A model generated the notes under the pieces. That model was given only the letters and a program-made list of their open reading frames with translations, ran no database searches and was not told where the DNA came from. From the NCBI RefSeq assembly GCF_000422725.1, contig NZ_KE383909.1, forward strand, positions 351,230 through 415,229: a stretch of DNA of 64,000 bases, written 5' to 3'. Positions 1 to 9,371 of this stretch are shown one piece after another. A program made the position numbers and the translations under genes. Each line of letters begins with the position of its first letter. Position 1 is the first letter of the stretch. The DNA comes from Flavobacterium subsaxonicum WB 4.1-42 = DSM 21790. Lineage in GTDB: Bacteria > Bacteroidota > Bacteroidia > Flavobacteriales > Flavobacteriaceae.

Positions 1-562
1 AAAAATACCGTTCGATCAGCCCAAGCTTGTCCTGATGGCTTTTTAGCGCTTCTTCTTTTAGCCTTGTTAATTGTACAAAACCGCTGTCTTCCAGTATCCT
101 CTGGAACTGGCCTGCACTGTCCAGAAATTCCTGTAGGAGCTGTGGCTTCAGGGTTTCTTCCGGTACCACGGTAGTACGCAGCAGGCTGGAGAAAAGCGAT
201 GTTGACGTTTTACGGCCTGCCGGCTTTTTAGTCAGCATAATGTAGCAACTGTGCTCTAAGAAAGGGCGTTCGTTAAAAAAACGCTCGCTGCTGCGGCTAA
301 GAAAACTTGTATCTTCCTTTGTAAAATCAGCCGTGTAGCTGCTGTCCAGGAACCAGTCCTGTTTATGGAATATGCTGAATTTTGGGAGTATCTTAATGGC
401 CTTTACCCACGTCTGATGGAAGGTTTCATATTCCTGGTCGGAAAGCGTAAAGATCTCCGGAAGGTCCGCACGGAAGACTATGGTTACATCTCCCTGCTTG
501 CTGATGATACAGTCATGTTCCACATCCATTATGGGAAACATATTTTCAATTGTCTTTTCCAT
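1..562 (-). CDS. traG: TraG-type conjugation ATPase, partial (C-terminus off the left edge)
   Basis: This is the N-terminal 187 residues of a conjugation-system ATPase that energises the type IV secretion channel at the inner membrane. It opens with ATG at 562 (MEKTIENMFPIMDVEHDCII), and the reading frame stays open to base 1. The opening, with the stretch GDVTIVFRADLPEIFTLS, is characteristic of Bacteroides-type TraG proteins. The Walker motifs lie beyond the window and cannot be checked. The start is 27 bp after the stop of the DUF4133 gene, the usual traF-traG order in Bacteroidota ICEs. The remaining tra genes should continue to the left of the window. Confidence 0.85.
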   Translation of the reverse strand, partial: MEKTIENMFPIMDVEHDCIISKQGDVTIVFRADLPEIFTLSDQEYETFHQTWVKAIKILPKFSIFHKQDWFLDSSYTADFTKEDTSFLSRSSERFFNERPFLEHSCYIMLTKKPAGRKTSTSLFSSLLRTTVVPEETLKPQLLQEFLDSAGQFQRILEDSGFVQLTRLKEEALKSHQDKLGLIERYF

Positions 563-589
563 AGTATTGTCGTTACATAGTTTGATGGC

Positions 590-904
590 TTATTTTTTAA
601 GGAATATCTGCCTGCCGCGTATTTTGATAACTTTAGGTACCTGCTTTCGCGCCATTGCTTTCATCAGGCCATGCTCACCATATTTATTGCTCATCCCATA
701 CACTTTCATTACCAGTAGTGCGCCTGCTATGAGAATTACTCCCACGCAAATTAAGGAGGGTAGGCCTATGAGGTACATTGCGGAAAACACTACCAGCAAC
801 GCGGCGATGCCACCCCCGAGATACCATATATATTGTGCTTTCAGCCCCTTGAATTCTATAGATTTATTAATCCCTTTATTGACTTGGTAGACGCTGTTTG
901 ACAT
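590..904 (-). CDS. traF: DUF4133 / TraF-like conjugation membrane protein
   Basis: A 104-residue inner-membrane protein of the conjugation apparatus. It begins MSNSVYQVNKGINKSIEFKG, a typical DUF4133 opening, followed by two hydrophobic segments at about residues 27-45 and 48-67 and a basic tail ending in GRQIFLKK. Its place directly before traG and, with an interruption, after the DUF4134 gene matches the traE-traF-traG block of Bacteroides conjugative transposons. The exact biochemical role is not established; it is thought to be a structural component of the secretion channel. What is odd here is that two extra genes separate it from its usual neighbour traE. Confidence 0.88.
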   Translation of the reverse strand: MSNSVYQVNKGINKSIEFKGLKAQYIWYLGGGIAALLVVFSAMYLIGLPSLICVGVILIAGALLVMKVYGMSNKYGEHGLMKAMARKQVPKVIKIRGRQIFLKK

Positions 905-923
905 AATTAGTTTACTTTTAAAG

Positions 924-3900
924 TTATAATCGCATCCTGCTGCGTATTCGTTCCGGTTCCGTTTTGGTTACAGGTTCTGATTCCTGCACCGTGGGCCCGC
1001 GTGCCGCTGCTTCCTGTTCCGTTACTACCGTATGGCTTATCTCAATAGTAGCATCATCACCAGCGTTGCCGAAATGTTCCTGTTGTTGTTTGAGTTGGCT
1101 TTCCTGGATTTTAATCGTGATCTCCCGTTCCAGGCCTGCAAGCTCATTTTTCATCTGCTGCAGTTCACTTTCCTGCGCAAAGGATTTCTGTAATAACTTT
1201 TCCAGTTTGGGTATTTCGGTTACCAGCTCTTTTAATTTCGAATCGTACTTTTCCTTGAGGCCGTCCACGCGGTCAATGGCATTGACGAAGTGGCGTGCCG
1301 CCAGTTTAGGGTTATCAATATTGGGCAGCCCGTCATTATAGGTATACTTGATCCCGTCTGTCTGTCGCTGCGCATAGAAGCTGTTGGAATACCGATACTC
1401 ATAGCTGCCTTTTTCTTCGTAGGCTTCATATTTTCGCTGGATGAAAAGGTCAAACCCGTAGATGCTTCCGATCTTCTGCTCCGCTTGTCCTTCCGGTGGT
1501 TTCCATCCCTCATACAAGCTAATGATATGCTTGCCAATAGCTTCGGGATCGGAAGAAACAAGACCGCTTAAGGTTACAGGGTTTGCTTTGACGCCATCCG
1601 GGGTATATTGCAGGCGTGATATATAGTGGGACGCATCGTCTGTCAACTTTTCCAGTGTTGCTGCGGTGCTGAACCTTTCATTCTGCATTTTTTCCAACCC
1701 GATCCTTGTCCGGCTGGCTTCCCGGAAGTGAACTGTCTTCAGGCTTTCCATAACGGCCACTTTCTTTTCCAATTTGCTTTTTTCCAGCAGTGAGGTATCT
1801 CCCGAGAGGATGGCGATGTATTCTGAGAAGTTCATGCCGCTCTTTTCATCGATGGACCCCTCATCAATGGTGCGTACATTCAGTTCGCAGTTTTTCATCT
1901 GTGCAATGAACGTTTCTTTGTTTTTCAGCAGGTTGAACTTATAATTGTCCAGCGACTGCTCGGTGGCATAAATAAAATTTTGGACCTTGTTGTCGTACTG
2001 TTCCTTTGCAAGTTTATTGCCCTGCCTGCCGCCACGGCCATTGCGCTGTCCCAGGTCAGAAGGCCGCCAGGGGATATCCAAATGGTGCATCGCCACGACG
2101 CGCTCCTGCACATTAAGTCCGGTCCCTGCTTTTTCAGTACTCCCGATCAGTATACGGATTTCCCCTTTATTCATTTTCCGGAACAATTCCGGTTTTCGCC
2201 TGTCCGTCCAGTCATGGATGTACGTTACCTGGTTGGGCGGGATATTAAAATCACTGACTAGTTTATCCTTTAGCGCATCATACATATTAAAGCTGTTCGG
2301 CTTGGGCGTCCCGATATCTGAAAAAACGATCTGTGTGCCCTTATGTGGGGTGCTTGTTTCATAGATCGACGCGATATTCCGCGCCGCGGTATTCACTTTA
2401 TTATGAGGATGGTCGCTATATTTATCTTCATCCACCAGCCGCAGGTCCGCCGCCATCTTCTTGGCATAGTTGGTAGCGATCAGCATCCGCCCAAGGTCTT
2501 CTTTTGGCGTGAGCTTAGCGCGGCCTATCAGTTCTGCATTGCCCGTCTTGGCAAAAGCCATCAGGTTTTTTATGAATTCCCTCTGCTCATCGCTCGGGGC
2601 AATATTCACAAGGGTTTCCTGTAATTCAGGCTTGTCAAGGTTGATATGCTTCGCCGTTTTATAATCAGTGATCTCATTATAGAACATGGCCAGTTCCGGT
2701 ACTTTGATAAAATGCCTGAAGCGCTCTTTGGCAACGATCTCATTGGTGACGCTGAATTCAAAATCAGTAGTTTTCTTGGCGAATACTGCTGCCCAGCCAT
2801 CAAAATTCTCAATGTGCTGGCGCTCCATTTCCCGTGGGCGCAGGTATTTGAACAAGAGGTACATTTCCGTAAGGCTGTTGGAAATCGGTGTACCTGATAA
2901 AAAGGTAACGCACAGGTCCGAGTCAAATTTTTCCTGCAGTGTACGCACGGCGAACAACATGTTCAGCGCCTTCTGACTGCCCTCTGTGGTGCCAAGGCCC
3001 GCAACGCGGTTGTGCCTTGTGGTAAAGGTCAGGTTCTTGAATTTGTGGCTTTCGTCCACAAACAGGTGGTCAATACCCATTTCCTTAAAGTTAATGCCCG
3101 TATCCTTTTTTTCCTCAATATCGCGCAGTATCCCCTTTAAGCTACCTTCAAGGTTGTTTTTGCGTACTTCAAGGCCCTTAAGCATCTTTTTTGAGATATC
3201 CCCGCCCAGCTCACGAAGGCTATCCAGATCCCGCTCAGTGTTATCAAGCTCTTCCTGAAAAATTTGCTTTTGTATCTCAGGGGACTGCGGGATTTTGCCA
3301 AACTGGTCATGTGTCAGGATAATACAGTCCCAATTATTATTCTTAATCTCGTGCAGCAGCCTGGTTCGCTGCGCCGGGGTAAAATCATTTTGCCCTGGTG
3401 CCAGTATCTTTGCCGCAGGGTAGGCCTTGCGGTAGGTCTCTGCAATCTGGTCCACATTAGCTTTAAGGGCAATGATCATCGGTTTATGAACCGTCTTAAG
3501 CCGTTTCATTTCCTGGGCTGCCACGATCATGGTAAGCGTTTTTCCAAGCCCCACCTCATGGTCCACCAGCGCGCCGCGGTTCTGTACAATGCGCCATGCC
3601 GCATTCTTCTGGGAACTGTACAGGTCATCGATCTCAAGTGCTTTTTTATCCAGCCCGGGGAAAGTCAGGTGGCTGCCGTCATACTCGCGCAGCACATAGC
3701 AGTTGAACGTGTCGTTATAAAGGTTCTCAATATATTTCTTGTCTGTATCCGGCAGTTCCTTTAGCCAGTCCACAAAACCATTCCTGATCTGCTCTATCTT
3801 TTGGTGCGCCAATTGTATCGCATCATTATCCGGCACACGGACAGTTTTACCGCCGCCAACCGATACCTCATAGGTAAAAAATGGGGTCGTATTTTCCAGG

Positions 3901-6473
3901 GCATGTTCCAGTATGGTATAGCCGTAGGTGATCCTTCCATTTTGCGGTGTAACAGCATATTCACGGTCTATTTTGATGTTATGTGCTGTTGCAACCTTAA
4001 AGGTGTCCAGTGACGGAAAGTAACTGATATCCGTTTCCTTCTCAAAAAGTTCCGTGGCATACTGCCTGTAATAATCAGTAGGTATCCAGCGCTCCCCAAG
4101 GTTAAAGTCCAGCATCTCAAAGGGGATACGTTCCGGCTGTATGTGTTCCAATGCGGTAACGCTTCGCTTGTATTGTATATTTTCAGGCTCTCTTTCAAGA
4201 TGTGCCCGCGCTAAATGAAGCTTTTCCACTACATTTCCGCTCAGGTACTGGTCTGCGGTTTCCCATGAGCCTGATCCCGAATTGAGGTAAATGCTATCCC
4301 CAAGGCGTTTTATGGCTTCGATCTCATCGGTGCCCAAAGCCACTTTTATAAAGTCAAGGTTTACACCGCCGGTATCATTTAAGCTATGGGCAAGCGCTTC
4401 TATGGGGTCATCTGTTACAAAACGCTCTTTCGATTTTTGGACAGAATGGCTCAGTATATCGGATTTCACATAACGTTCGCCTTCTTTACGCTCCAGGGAT
4501 GCCAGAAGAGATATCCCAAAAGCAGTGTCTTCCGTAATGCGCCTTCGGTTGGCAGGGCTGTTCAGCGTACCGTAGCTTGATACGAAGCGGTCGTATTGCC
4601 CGTTGAGGGCTTCCCTTTCGCCGCTGCTGATCTCATTGCCTTCAATTTCGCGGGCGGACAATTGCAGGTAGTTGTCACGAAGTGCGATATAACTCTTATA
4701 AAAATTGAGAGTACCCTGCCCGCTGAGGGGATGGAACGCAGCCTGTTTAAATTCAGGATCCGGGTTGTCCAGTTTTCCTGCCCGTCCCATATGTACCACC
4801 AAAGTGCCCTGCCTGTAAAAAGGCAGTAGTTCCGTAAAGGGCCCGATTTCCTTTTCGTGGAAGCGGAACAGGCTCTCCAGCGTCTGGTCACCCTCAAACC
4901 TGAAGGTCTGCCCGAAACTATTCAGCATCGTGTTGATCGCATTAATCTCATACGCCAATACTGATGCGTTCATCCAGTTAACCGATAGGTTATTGACTTC
5001 CCCAAGGTTGGAATGTAACCTGTAGAGGTACCGCTCTCCCTTAAGTTGTTTAGCGGTCAACAGGACAATGTTCTCGTGGCCGGGGTTCTCCGTATTGCGG
5101 ACAGTACCGATCAGCCTGACTGATTCCTTGCGGATGATACCCTCGTCATTACTGTTGAGGTAGGCCGAAGCACGGTTACTATTTTCTGCCGGTGCCAGGT
5201 CAAACAAGCCAAGCTGTACCGCTGAACCCCGAGCCTTATTTTCCGGCAGGGGTAAGTAGGTCAGCTTTTGATGTAGGGGTGCCGATTGCAAGACAGTAGG
5301 GGCCTGGGCTTTTTTGAAAAGCTCCATATTAAAGCGGTTCCGGAACTGGTGTGCTAGGCTTGCATGAAGGCTTTCCCCAATCTGGTTGATGTCCCCGTCC
5401 TGCCATATAACTTCCGTAGCCCTCCCGTACTGGTTCGTCCCCGGTTTGCGGGAGTTTCCTATCACCACGTCATGGTCGTTTATCGATAGTAAATAATTGT
5501 AAGGATACCTGCCAAACTCATTTTCTTTTTCACGTACCTCATTTAGGAAATCCTCTTCCCAGCTTAATTTCTCCTTGCTGTTATTCTTTTGGACAATCAG
5601 CAGATGGCTTGGCGCCTCTGTATTTCCGGTATCCTTCATCAGGTTGTCCGGCATTACTGCCACACTGATCAGGTCCGCATGCTTAAAAAGGTATTCTCTT
5701 GCACCCTGGTTGGAAGGGCTGTTTAAAAAGGCATCGGTTGTAATATAGGCCATCAGTCCGCCATCCGCCAGTTTATCCAGTCCCTTGGCAAAAAAGTAGT
5801 TGTGGATCCTGCCCGATAGGTCTTTACTGGGGAACGATGCATCAAATACAGGAAAGTTACCAAAAGGGATGTTGCTTACCACAAGGTCGTAGGTGCCGTT
5901 GTCAATTACTGGTGCCTGTTCCAACCCACTAATATGGGTATCGGATTGTACACTTATTGTGCTGTTAAGCGCCGAAAGTATCAGGCCGGTCAGCCGGTCT
6001 TTTTCAACTGCCGTAACCTGTTCAAGGCCTGTGAATGCCTGAAGAGCCCCGTTGATAAATACACCGGAACCCGCTGAAGGTTCATAAAGCCTTTTAGGTG
6101 CTATCCCTCGTTCCTTTAAAACATTGTAGATTGTCCGGGGAATGACTTCAGGGGTATAGAAAGCCGTTAGTACGCTATTTCTAAGGGAGGCTACAATCTC
6201 TTTGTATTCCGGTTCCGTATGGTTCTCTTTCAACAGGTCGTGCAACGCCATGATATCGCGATACAATTTCAGATCTTCACGGGTCGCCCCGTTTGCCTGC
6301 CAGCCTTCCTCGGAGCCATATGGGTACAGGATGGCTTTAATACCGCCAAAACCTGCGTAACCTTGAAGGGTGGCAAGGTCTTCCGATGAGAGCGGTTGGC
6401 CTTTTTGGAAATCCATCGCCACACGGATGGCGCGGACATTGCCTTCGAGTTTTTTTGAGATATTGTAAGCCAT
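924..6473 (-). CDS. Giant DNA methylase / SNF2-type helicase, anti-restriction-like
   Basis: An 1849-residue fusion protein. The N-terminal part carries an N6-adenine methylase-like domain with an AdoMet motif EPSAGSG (about residues 131-137) and a catalytic NIPF motif (about 201-204). The middle and C-terminal part is a superfamily 2 helicase: Walker A EVGLGKT (about 970-980), a DESH Walker B (about 1139), SGTPISNS, and motif VI around GQRNGRGGRQGN (about 1478). The C-terminus is charged and probably coiled coil. Such proteins recur in Bacteroidota ICEs and resemble phage P1 DarB, which shields incoming DNA from restriction. The position inside the tra operon suggests protection of transferred DNA; that role is inferred. 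Methylation activity cannot be judged from sequence alone, since NIPF replaces the commoner NPPF. Confidence 0.85.
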   Translation of the reverse strand: MAYNISKKLEGNVRAIRVAMDFQKGQPLSSEDLATLQGYAGFGGIKAILYPYGSEEGWQANGATREDLKLYRDIMALHDLLKENHTEPEYKEIVASLRNSVLTAFYTPEVIPRTIYNVLKERGIAPKRLYEPSAGSGVFINGALQAFTGLEQVTAVEKDRLTGLILSALNSTISVQSDTHISGLEQAPVIDNGTYDLVVSNIPFGNFPVFDASFPSKDLSGRIHNYFFAKGLDKLADGGLMAYITTDAFLNSPSNQGAREYLFKHADLISVAVMPDNLMKDTGNTEAPSHLLIVQKNNSKEKLSWEEDFLNEVREKENEFGRYPYNYLLSINDHDVVIGNSRKPGTNQYGRATEVIWQDGDINQIGESLHASLAHQFRNRFNMELFKKAQAPTVLQSAPLHQKLTYLPLPENKARGSAVQLGLFDLAPAENSNRASAYLNSNDEGIIRKESVRLIGTVRNTENPGHENIVLLTAKQLKGERYLYRLHSNLGEVNNLSVNWMNASVLAYEINAINTMLNSFGQTFRFEGDQTLESLFRFHEKEIGPFTELLPFYRQGTLVVHMGRAGKLDNPDPEFKQAAFHPLSGQGTLNFYKSYIALRDNYLQLSAREIEGNEISSGEREALNGQYDRFVSSYGTLNSPANRRRITEDTAFGISLLASLERKEGERYVKSDILSHSVQKSKERFVTDDPIEALAHSLNDTGGVNLDFIKVALGTDEIEAIKRLGDSIYLNSGSGSWETADQYLSGNVVEKLHLARAHLEREPENIQYKRSVTALEHIQPERIPFEMLDFNLGERWIPTDYYRQYATELFEKETDISYFPSLDTFKVATAHNIKIDREYAVTPQNGRITYGYTILEHALENTTPFFTYEVSVGGGKTVRVPDNDAIQLAHQKIEQIRNGFVDWLKELPDTDKKYIENLYNDTFNCYVLREYDGSHLTFPGLDKKALEIDDLYSSQKNAAWRIVQNRGALVDHEVGLGKTLTMIVAAQEMKRLKTVHKPMIIALKANVDQIAETYRKAYPAAKILAPGQNDFTPAQRTRLLHEIKNNNWDCIILTHDQFGKIPQSPEIQKQIFQEELDNTERDLDSLRELGGDISKKMLKGLEVRKNNLEGSLKGILRDIEEKKDTGINFKEMGIDHLFVDESHKFKNLTFTTRHNRVAGLGTTEGSQKALNMLFAVRTLQEKFDSDLCVTFLSGTPISNSLTEMYLLFKYLRPREMERQHIENFDGWAAVFAKKTTDFEFSVTNEIVAKERFRHFIKVPELAMFYNEITDYKTAKHINLDKPELQETLVNIAPSDEQREFIKNLMAFAKTGNAELIGRAKLTPKEDLGRMLIATNYAKKMAADLRLVDEDKYSDHPHNKVNTAARNIASIYETSTPHKGTQIVFSDIGTPKPNSFNMYDALKDKLVSDFNIPPNQVTYIHDWTDRRKPELFRKMNKGEIRILIGSTEKAGTGLNVQERVVAMHHLDIPWRPSDLGQRNGRGGRQGNKLAKEQYDNKVQNFIYATEQSLDNYKFNLLKNKETFIAQMKNCELNVRTIDEGSIDEKSGMNFSEYIAILSGDTSLLEKSKLEKKVAVMESLKTVHFREASRTRIGLEKMQNERFSTAATLEKLTDDASHYISRLQYTPDGVKANPVTLSGLVSSDPEAIGKHIISLYEGWKPPEGQAEQKIGSIYGFDLFIQRKYEAYEEKGSYEYRYSNSFYAQRQTDGIKYTYNDGLPNIDNPKLAARHFVNAIDRVDGLKEKYDSKLKELVTEIPKLEKLLQKSFAQESELQQMKNELAGLEREITIKIQESQLKQQQEHFGNAGDDATIEISHTVVTEQEAAARGPTVQESEPVTKTEPERIRSRMRL

Positions 6474-6510
6474 AGTACCCTGTTTTCATAGTTCCCTTTC
6501 ATCAATTGCA

Positions 6511-6945
6511 TTACCCCAGGAGATAGTAATATATTTCTGCAATGACCGCGTAGCGAAGATGCCGGTCCTCCAGATTGTCCGTCGTAAAGCCTAAACTTTT
6601 AAAAACCGTAGCATTACAGATCGTGATGAGGTTGGCCACCTCAAACGTCAGGATCCCTGTTTTCTTCAGCCGCTCAAAATCGTCACTGAAATCTTCTTCA
6701 ATTATCGAACGGATATAATGGAATTTTGAGGGTATCAGGTCTGATGTAAGGGCTTTCAAACACAGTTCCTGAATGATATATTGCGGTTTTGCCTCAGCAA
6801 CTAATTGCGCTATCATTGGCATAATACCTTTCATTTTTTCATCAAGGTATTTTGTTACCGAATGGTCCGCCTGCAGGTTGAGCATGAGGTCCGGATTATG
6901 ATGGGCAATGTGCGCCCATAGTTTTTCCTTAAGTAAGCTTTCCAT
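6511..6945 (-). CDS. Conserved ICE-associated hypothetical protein
   Basis: A 144-residue soluble, mostly helical protein without signal peptide or membrane segment. It lies 37 bp upstream of the giant methylase-helicase gene and 6 bp after the stop of the DUF4134 gene, so it is probably in the same transcript. Landmarks are an N-terminal MESLLKEKLWAHIAHHNPDL and a C-terminal ENLEDRHLRYAVIAEIYYYL. I recognise this protein type as a frequent partner of methylase-helicase genes in Bacteroidota elements, possibly of the DUF1896 group, but I cannot confirm the family. A role as a small accessory subunit of the methylase-helicase is conceivable from context only. Confidence 0.7.
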   Translation of the reverse strand: MESLLKEKLWAHIAHHNPDLMLNLQADHSVTKYLDEKMKGIMPMIAQLVAEAKPQYIIQELCLKALTSDLIPSKFHYIRSIIEEDFSDDFERLKKTGILTFEVANLITICNATVFKSLGFTTDNLEDRHLRYAVIAEIYYYLLG

Positions 6946-6951
6946 AGCTTT

Positions 6952-7284
6952 TTAGACACCAAAGAAGGACTGGATGATCGTCGCTACAACAACAAGGAAG
7001 ATGCAGCTGCCGAACCACGCTGCGGCAACTTTGGAGGTATCCTGGTCACCGGAGTTCCATTTTTGGTAGACTTTAACCGCGCCGATAAGGCCAACAAGGG
7101 CACCTATTGCGTACATCAGGTCGGTGCCTGCTGCAAAGTAGCTGCGCACCTGGTCGTTAGCTTCATTGATCCCGGCAAGGCCGTCCTGGGCTAATAAAGT
7201 GTAGGGGAATACGATTGACAATAGCAGTATATAGATTGCTGCTTTTTGGTTGGGATATTTATAATAGGAATTATATTTTTTCAT
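6952..7284 (-). CDS. traE: DUF4134 / TraE-like conjugation membrane protein
   Basis: A 110-residue membrane protein of the conjugation apparatus. It has an N-terminal signal or signal-anchor (about residues 17-32, ending LLAQ), a conserved GLAGINEANDQVRSYF stretch, and two further hydrophobic segments (about 56-72 and 88-108). The motif YQKWNSGDQDTSKVAAAWFG between them is a hallmark of DUF4134/TraE proteins. Gene order and size fit traE of Bacteroides conjugative transposons. It likely forms part of the mating channel, analogous to VirB2/VirB3-type small subunits, although this analogy is inference. It is followed by the 144-residue hypothetical gene 6 bp away. Confidence 0.88.
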   Translation of the reverse strand: MKKYNSYYKYPNQKAAIYILLLSIVFPYTLLAQDGLAGINEANDQVRSYFAAGTDLMYAIGALVGLIGAVKVYQKWNSGDQDTSKVAAAWFGSCIFLVVVATIIQSFFGV

Positions 7285-7412
7285 GGTGCTTTATATTAAG
7301 TTGATATGTAATAAAGCGCAGGTTTGCCGTTGCCTTGTAGCCCGCTTCCTTCTGTCACATCACGTCCTGCCGCATTGGGGACAGGCAAGGGCTTTCCTGT
7401 GCTATTTTAGTT

Positions 7413-7892
7413 TTAATCCCACAATTCATCCGCTTCTTCAGCGGTCACGGTAAGAGTGTCATTTTTATTGCATTCTGAGGCGATAAATTCACTGACCGAC
7501 TCGCGGAAAGGGGAATTTTTTACCGAGGGAAATTCTTCTAATACCAAGTGCAGGTATGTAAGCAGTTCCTCTTTTACGACACTGCGTTTGGCCGCGTCGG
7601 CAATAGTAGATTTGAGTTTTTCAACGACCGCATCCACATCATTGAACGTAGGGTCCTCGACAGCAAAGGCGGAGGTGTCGATCTCATGTGCAATGGGAGG
7701 TGCCTCAGCCTCTGGTAGAGGCGGTTCATCCATGCTAAGGGATCTTGGGCCTGTGACCCTGAATTTGTGTTTTCCGGATAACAGGCCTTTTACTTCGGTA
7801 AGGTAAAAGCGAAATCCTACAAAGGCGTACCAGCTTGTGAGTAACAGGGCGACGGCTGTAACGTAAGTGCCCCATGAAATGTTTGTCAGCAT
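7413..7892 (-). CDS. Single-pass membrane protein of the tra operon, unknown function
   Basis: A 159-residue protein starting at ATG 7892 (MLTNISWGTYVTAVALLLTS). The frame is open 33 codons further upstream, but that extension lacks an ATG and reads poorly, so the shorter start is preferred. One N-terminal transmembrane segment (about residues 7-25) is followed by an acidic, Pro/Glu-rich cytosolic or periplasmic tail. It is transcribed in the same direction as traE, 128 bp ahead of it. The family is not recognised; the position corresponds to the early tra genes of Bacteroidota ICEs, so a transfer-related role is likely. A 7-bp-arm inverted repeat (7988-8004) lies about 95 bp upstream of the start and may be regulatory. 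Confidence 0.65.
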   Translation of the reverse strand: MLTNISWGTYVTAVALLLTSWYAFVGFRFYLTEVKGLLSGKHKFRVTGPRSLSMDEPPLPEAEAPPIAHEIDTSAFAVEDPTFNDVDAVVEKLKSTIADAAKRSVVKEELLTYLHLVLEEFPSVKNSPFRESVSEFIASECNKNDTLTVTAEEADELWD

Positions 7893-8073
7893 AATCTTTT
7901 CTTTTATCGTTGAACATTTTCGCTGTACCCGGAGTTGGCCGGGAAGTTTTATGGGACAAATGAAGTCATCAATCAAAAATGCTACAAGCACAAATTTTTT
8001 GTGCCCCCGTGCTGTTCCCCTTGTTCCCCCGCTACTTTAGGGCGTTAAGAAGTATTTATTTTTTGCAGGAGGA

Positions 8074-8111
8074 TGAAAAAAAGGGATGCACCGGTAACGG
8101 TGCATCCCTTT
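8074..8111 (-). terminator. Rho-independent terminator of the 8136-9329 gene
   Basis: A perfect hairpin with 14-bp arms (8080-8093 and 8098-8111) and a 4-nt loop. Read on the minus strand it is followed by a run of seven to eight T (complement of 8074-8081), ideally placed 25 bp after the stop of the upstream minus-strand gene. It separates that gene from the tra operon. Confidence 0.88.
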
Positions 8112-8135
8112 CTTATTTGTTTATTTACGTTATAG

Positions 8136-9329
8136 TCAATACCCTTTTATCTTTTCGATCATGCGCTGCAGTGCCACTACCGCAAGTTCTTTATCCCGGT
8201 CTTCAGCATTGTAGGCTTTACTGCGCACTGCCGTATAGGACAGCGTTTCTTTCCGGGTAGTGGATAGGTGGGGTACGATGCTCTTAAAAACTTCGGTCAT
8301 TGACTTAGCAACTACAACCCTGGATTCATCCGCTGCACGTAATATAAGGGCCAGCTGGTCTGCTGAGAGGTCACATATTATTTTTTCATCTTTAATGGGT
8401 ACTGCCGCCGGCGCGCGATGTTCACTCAGTGGACTTACTGCGAGGTGCAATGTCTTTTCAAGATAGGCGATCTCCTGGCTGAACCAGTTATTGAGGACAT
8501 CTTTCAGGTTGTCGTGGTGCGGGTACAGTACCATATTTTGGTTGCTGTGCATCTGCTGGAATTCCTTATAATGGAAATTCAGGCTGTCGATGCGTTCAAC
8601 TTTATTCTGCAGCAGGTTGATCTTATCGGCGATACATTGCGTAAAATAATTCATATAACTCCTGCCGTTGAAATTCATATAGACCAACAACTCATGTAGT
8701 GCTGCATAGACACTCGTTTGGTTTTTTTTCTCCCCCACAAGTTCCAGTTCTTTTACGAGTTCCTTGCGGTAAAGCATTTCCCTGAAGGTGACGCGCCCAT
8801 TTTTTTTTGAATTAATAAAACCATACAGGTTGCCCAATACCAAATCTGTAAAACGTGTATCTGCGACATTGGCGACTAATCGCTTTTTTAACCGGTCCAG
8901 CTTAATCTTAAGTTCATTGCAGGAAACAGCCAGGTACGTTGAAGGGACACGCTCTTCAAGGCTCAGGAAATTAGAAAACCTCTTTTCAATAAAGGTCAGC
9001 AATTCATCAAGGCAGGAGATCAGTGTTGCCGCAATGTTAAGTAGGTCAGCCTGGATAAAGGCCGGATGCTTTTGATGCTCGGTAATGGTGTCCAGCAAGA
9101 TGATCAGTGCAGAATGGTATTTGCGTACCAGAAGCTTGATCTGGTTTTCCTTGTGCAATGAGAAAACCTGGTTCCTGAGTTCCGATTGAATGGCGATAGT
9201 TTCTATAGTGGCCTTTTCGGACATAGCCTGCAGCTCATCTTTTGAGATATCCTGAAAATACATCTTATGTGGGCTGAGTACAATGGAAATTTGGGAGTCA
9301 AGCCATTCCAGGGTATAGTTTTGTGCCAT
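8136..9329 (-). CDS. Conserved ICE-borne hypothetical protein, helical
   Basis: A 397-residue soluble protein, predicted almost entirely helical, without signal peptide. It contains a segment LLTFIEKRFSNFLS (about residues 110-123) that recalls RteC-type regulators of Bacteroides conjugative transposons. The C-terminal 80 residues (from about IICDLSADQLALILRAADE) form a module that I associate with many Bacteroidota mobile-element proteins. The gene stands alone between its own strong terminator and an AraC-type regulator gene transcribed the same way 42 bp upstream. No catalytic motif is visible. A regulatory role in transfer is plausible but unproven. Confidence 0.7.
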   Translation of the reverse strand: MAQNYTLEWLDSQISIVLSPHKMYFQDISKDELQAMSEKATIETIAIQSELRNQVFSLHKENQIKLLVRKYHSALIILLDTITEHQKHPAFIQADLLNIAATLISCLDELLTFIEKRFSNFLSLEERVPSTYLAVSCNELKIKLDRLKKRLVANVADTRFTDLVLGNLYGFINSKKNGRVTFREMLYRKELVKELELVGEKKNQTSVYAALHELLVYMNFNGRSYMNYFTQCIADKINLLQNKVERIDSLNFHYKEFQQMHSNQNMVLYPHHDNLKDVLNNWFSQEIAYLEKTLHLAVSPLSEHRAPAAVPIKDEKIICDLSADQLALILRAADESRVVVAKSMTEVFKSIVPHLSTTRKETLSYTAVRSKAYNAEDRDKELAVVALQRMIEKIKGY

Positions 9330-9371
9330 ACAATTATCTGTTTTGCGGTTCTACATAAGGCGCTATAAAAG

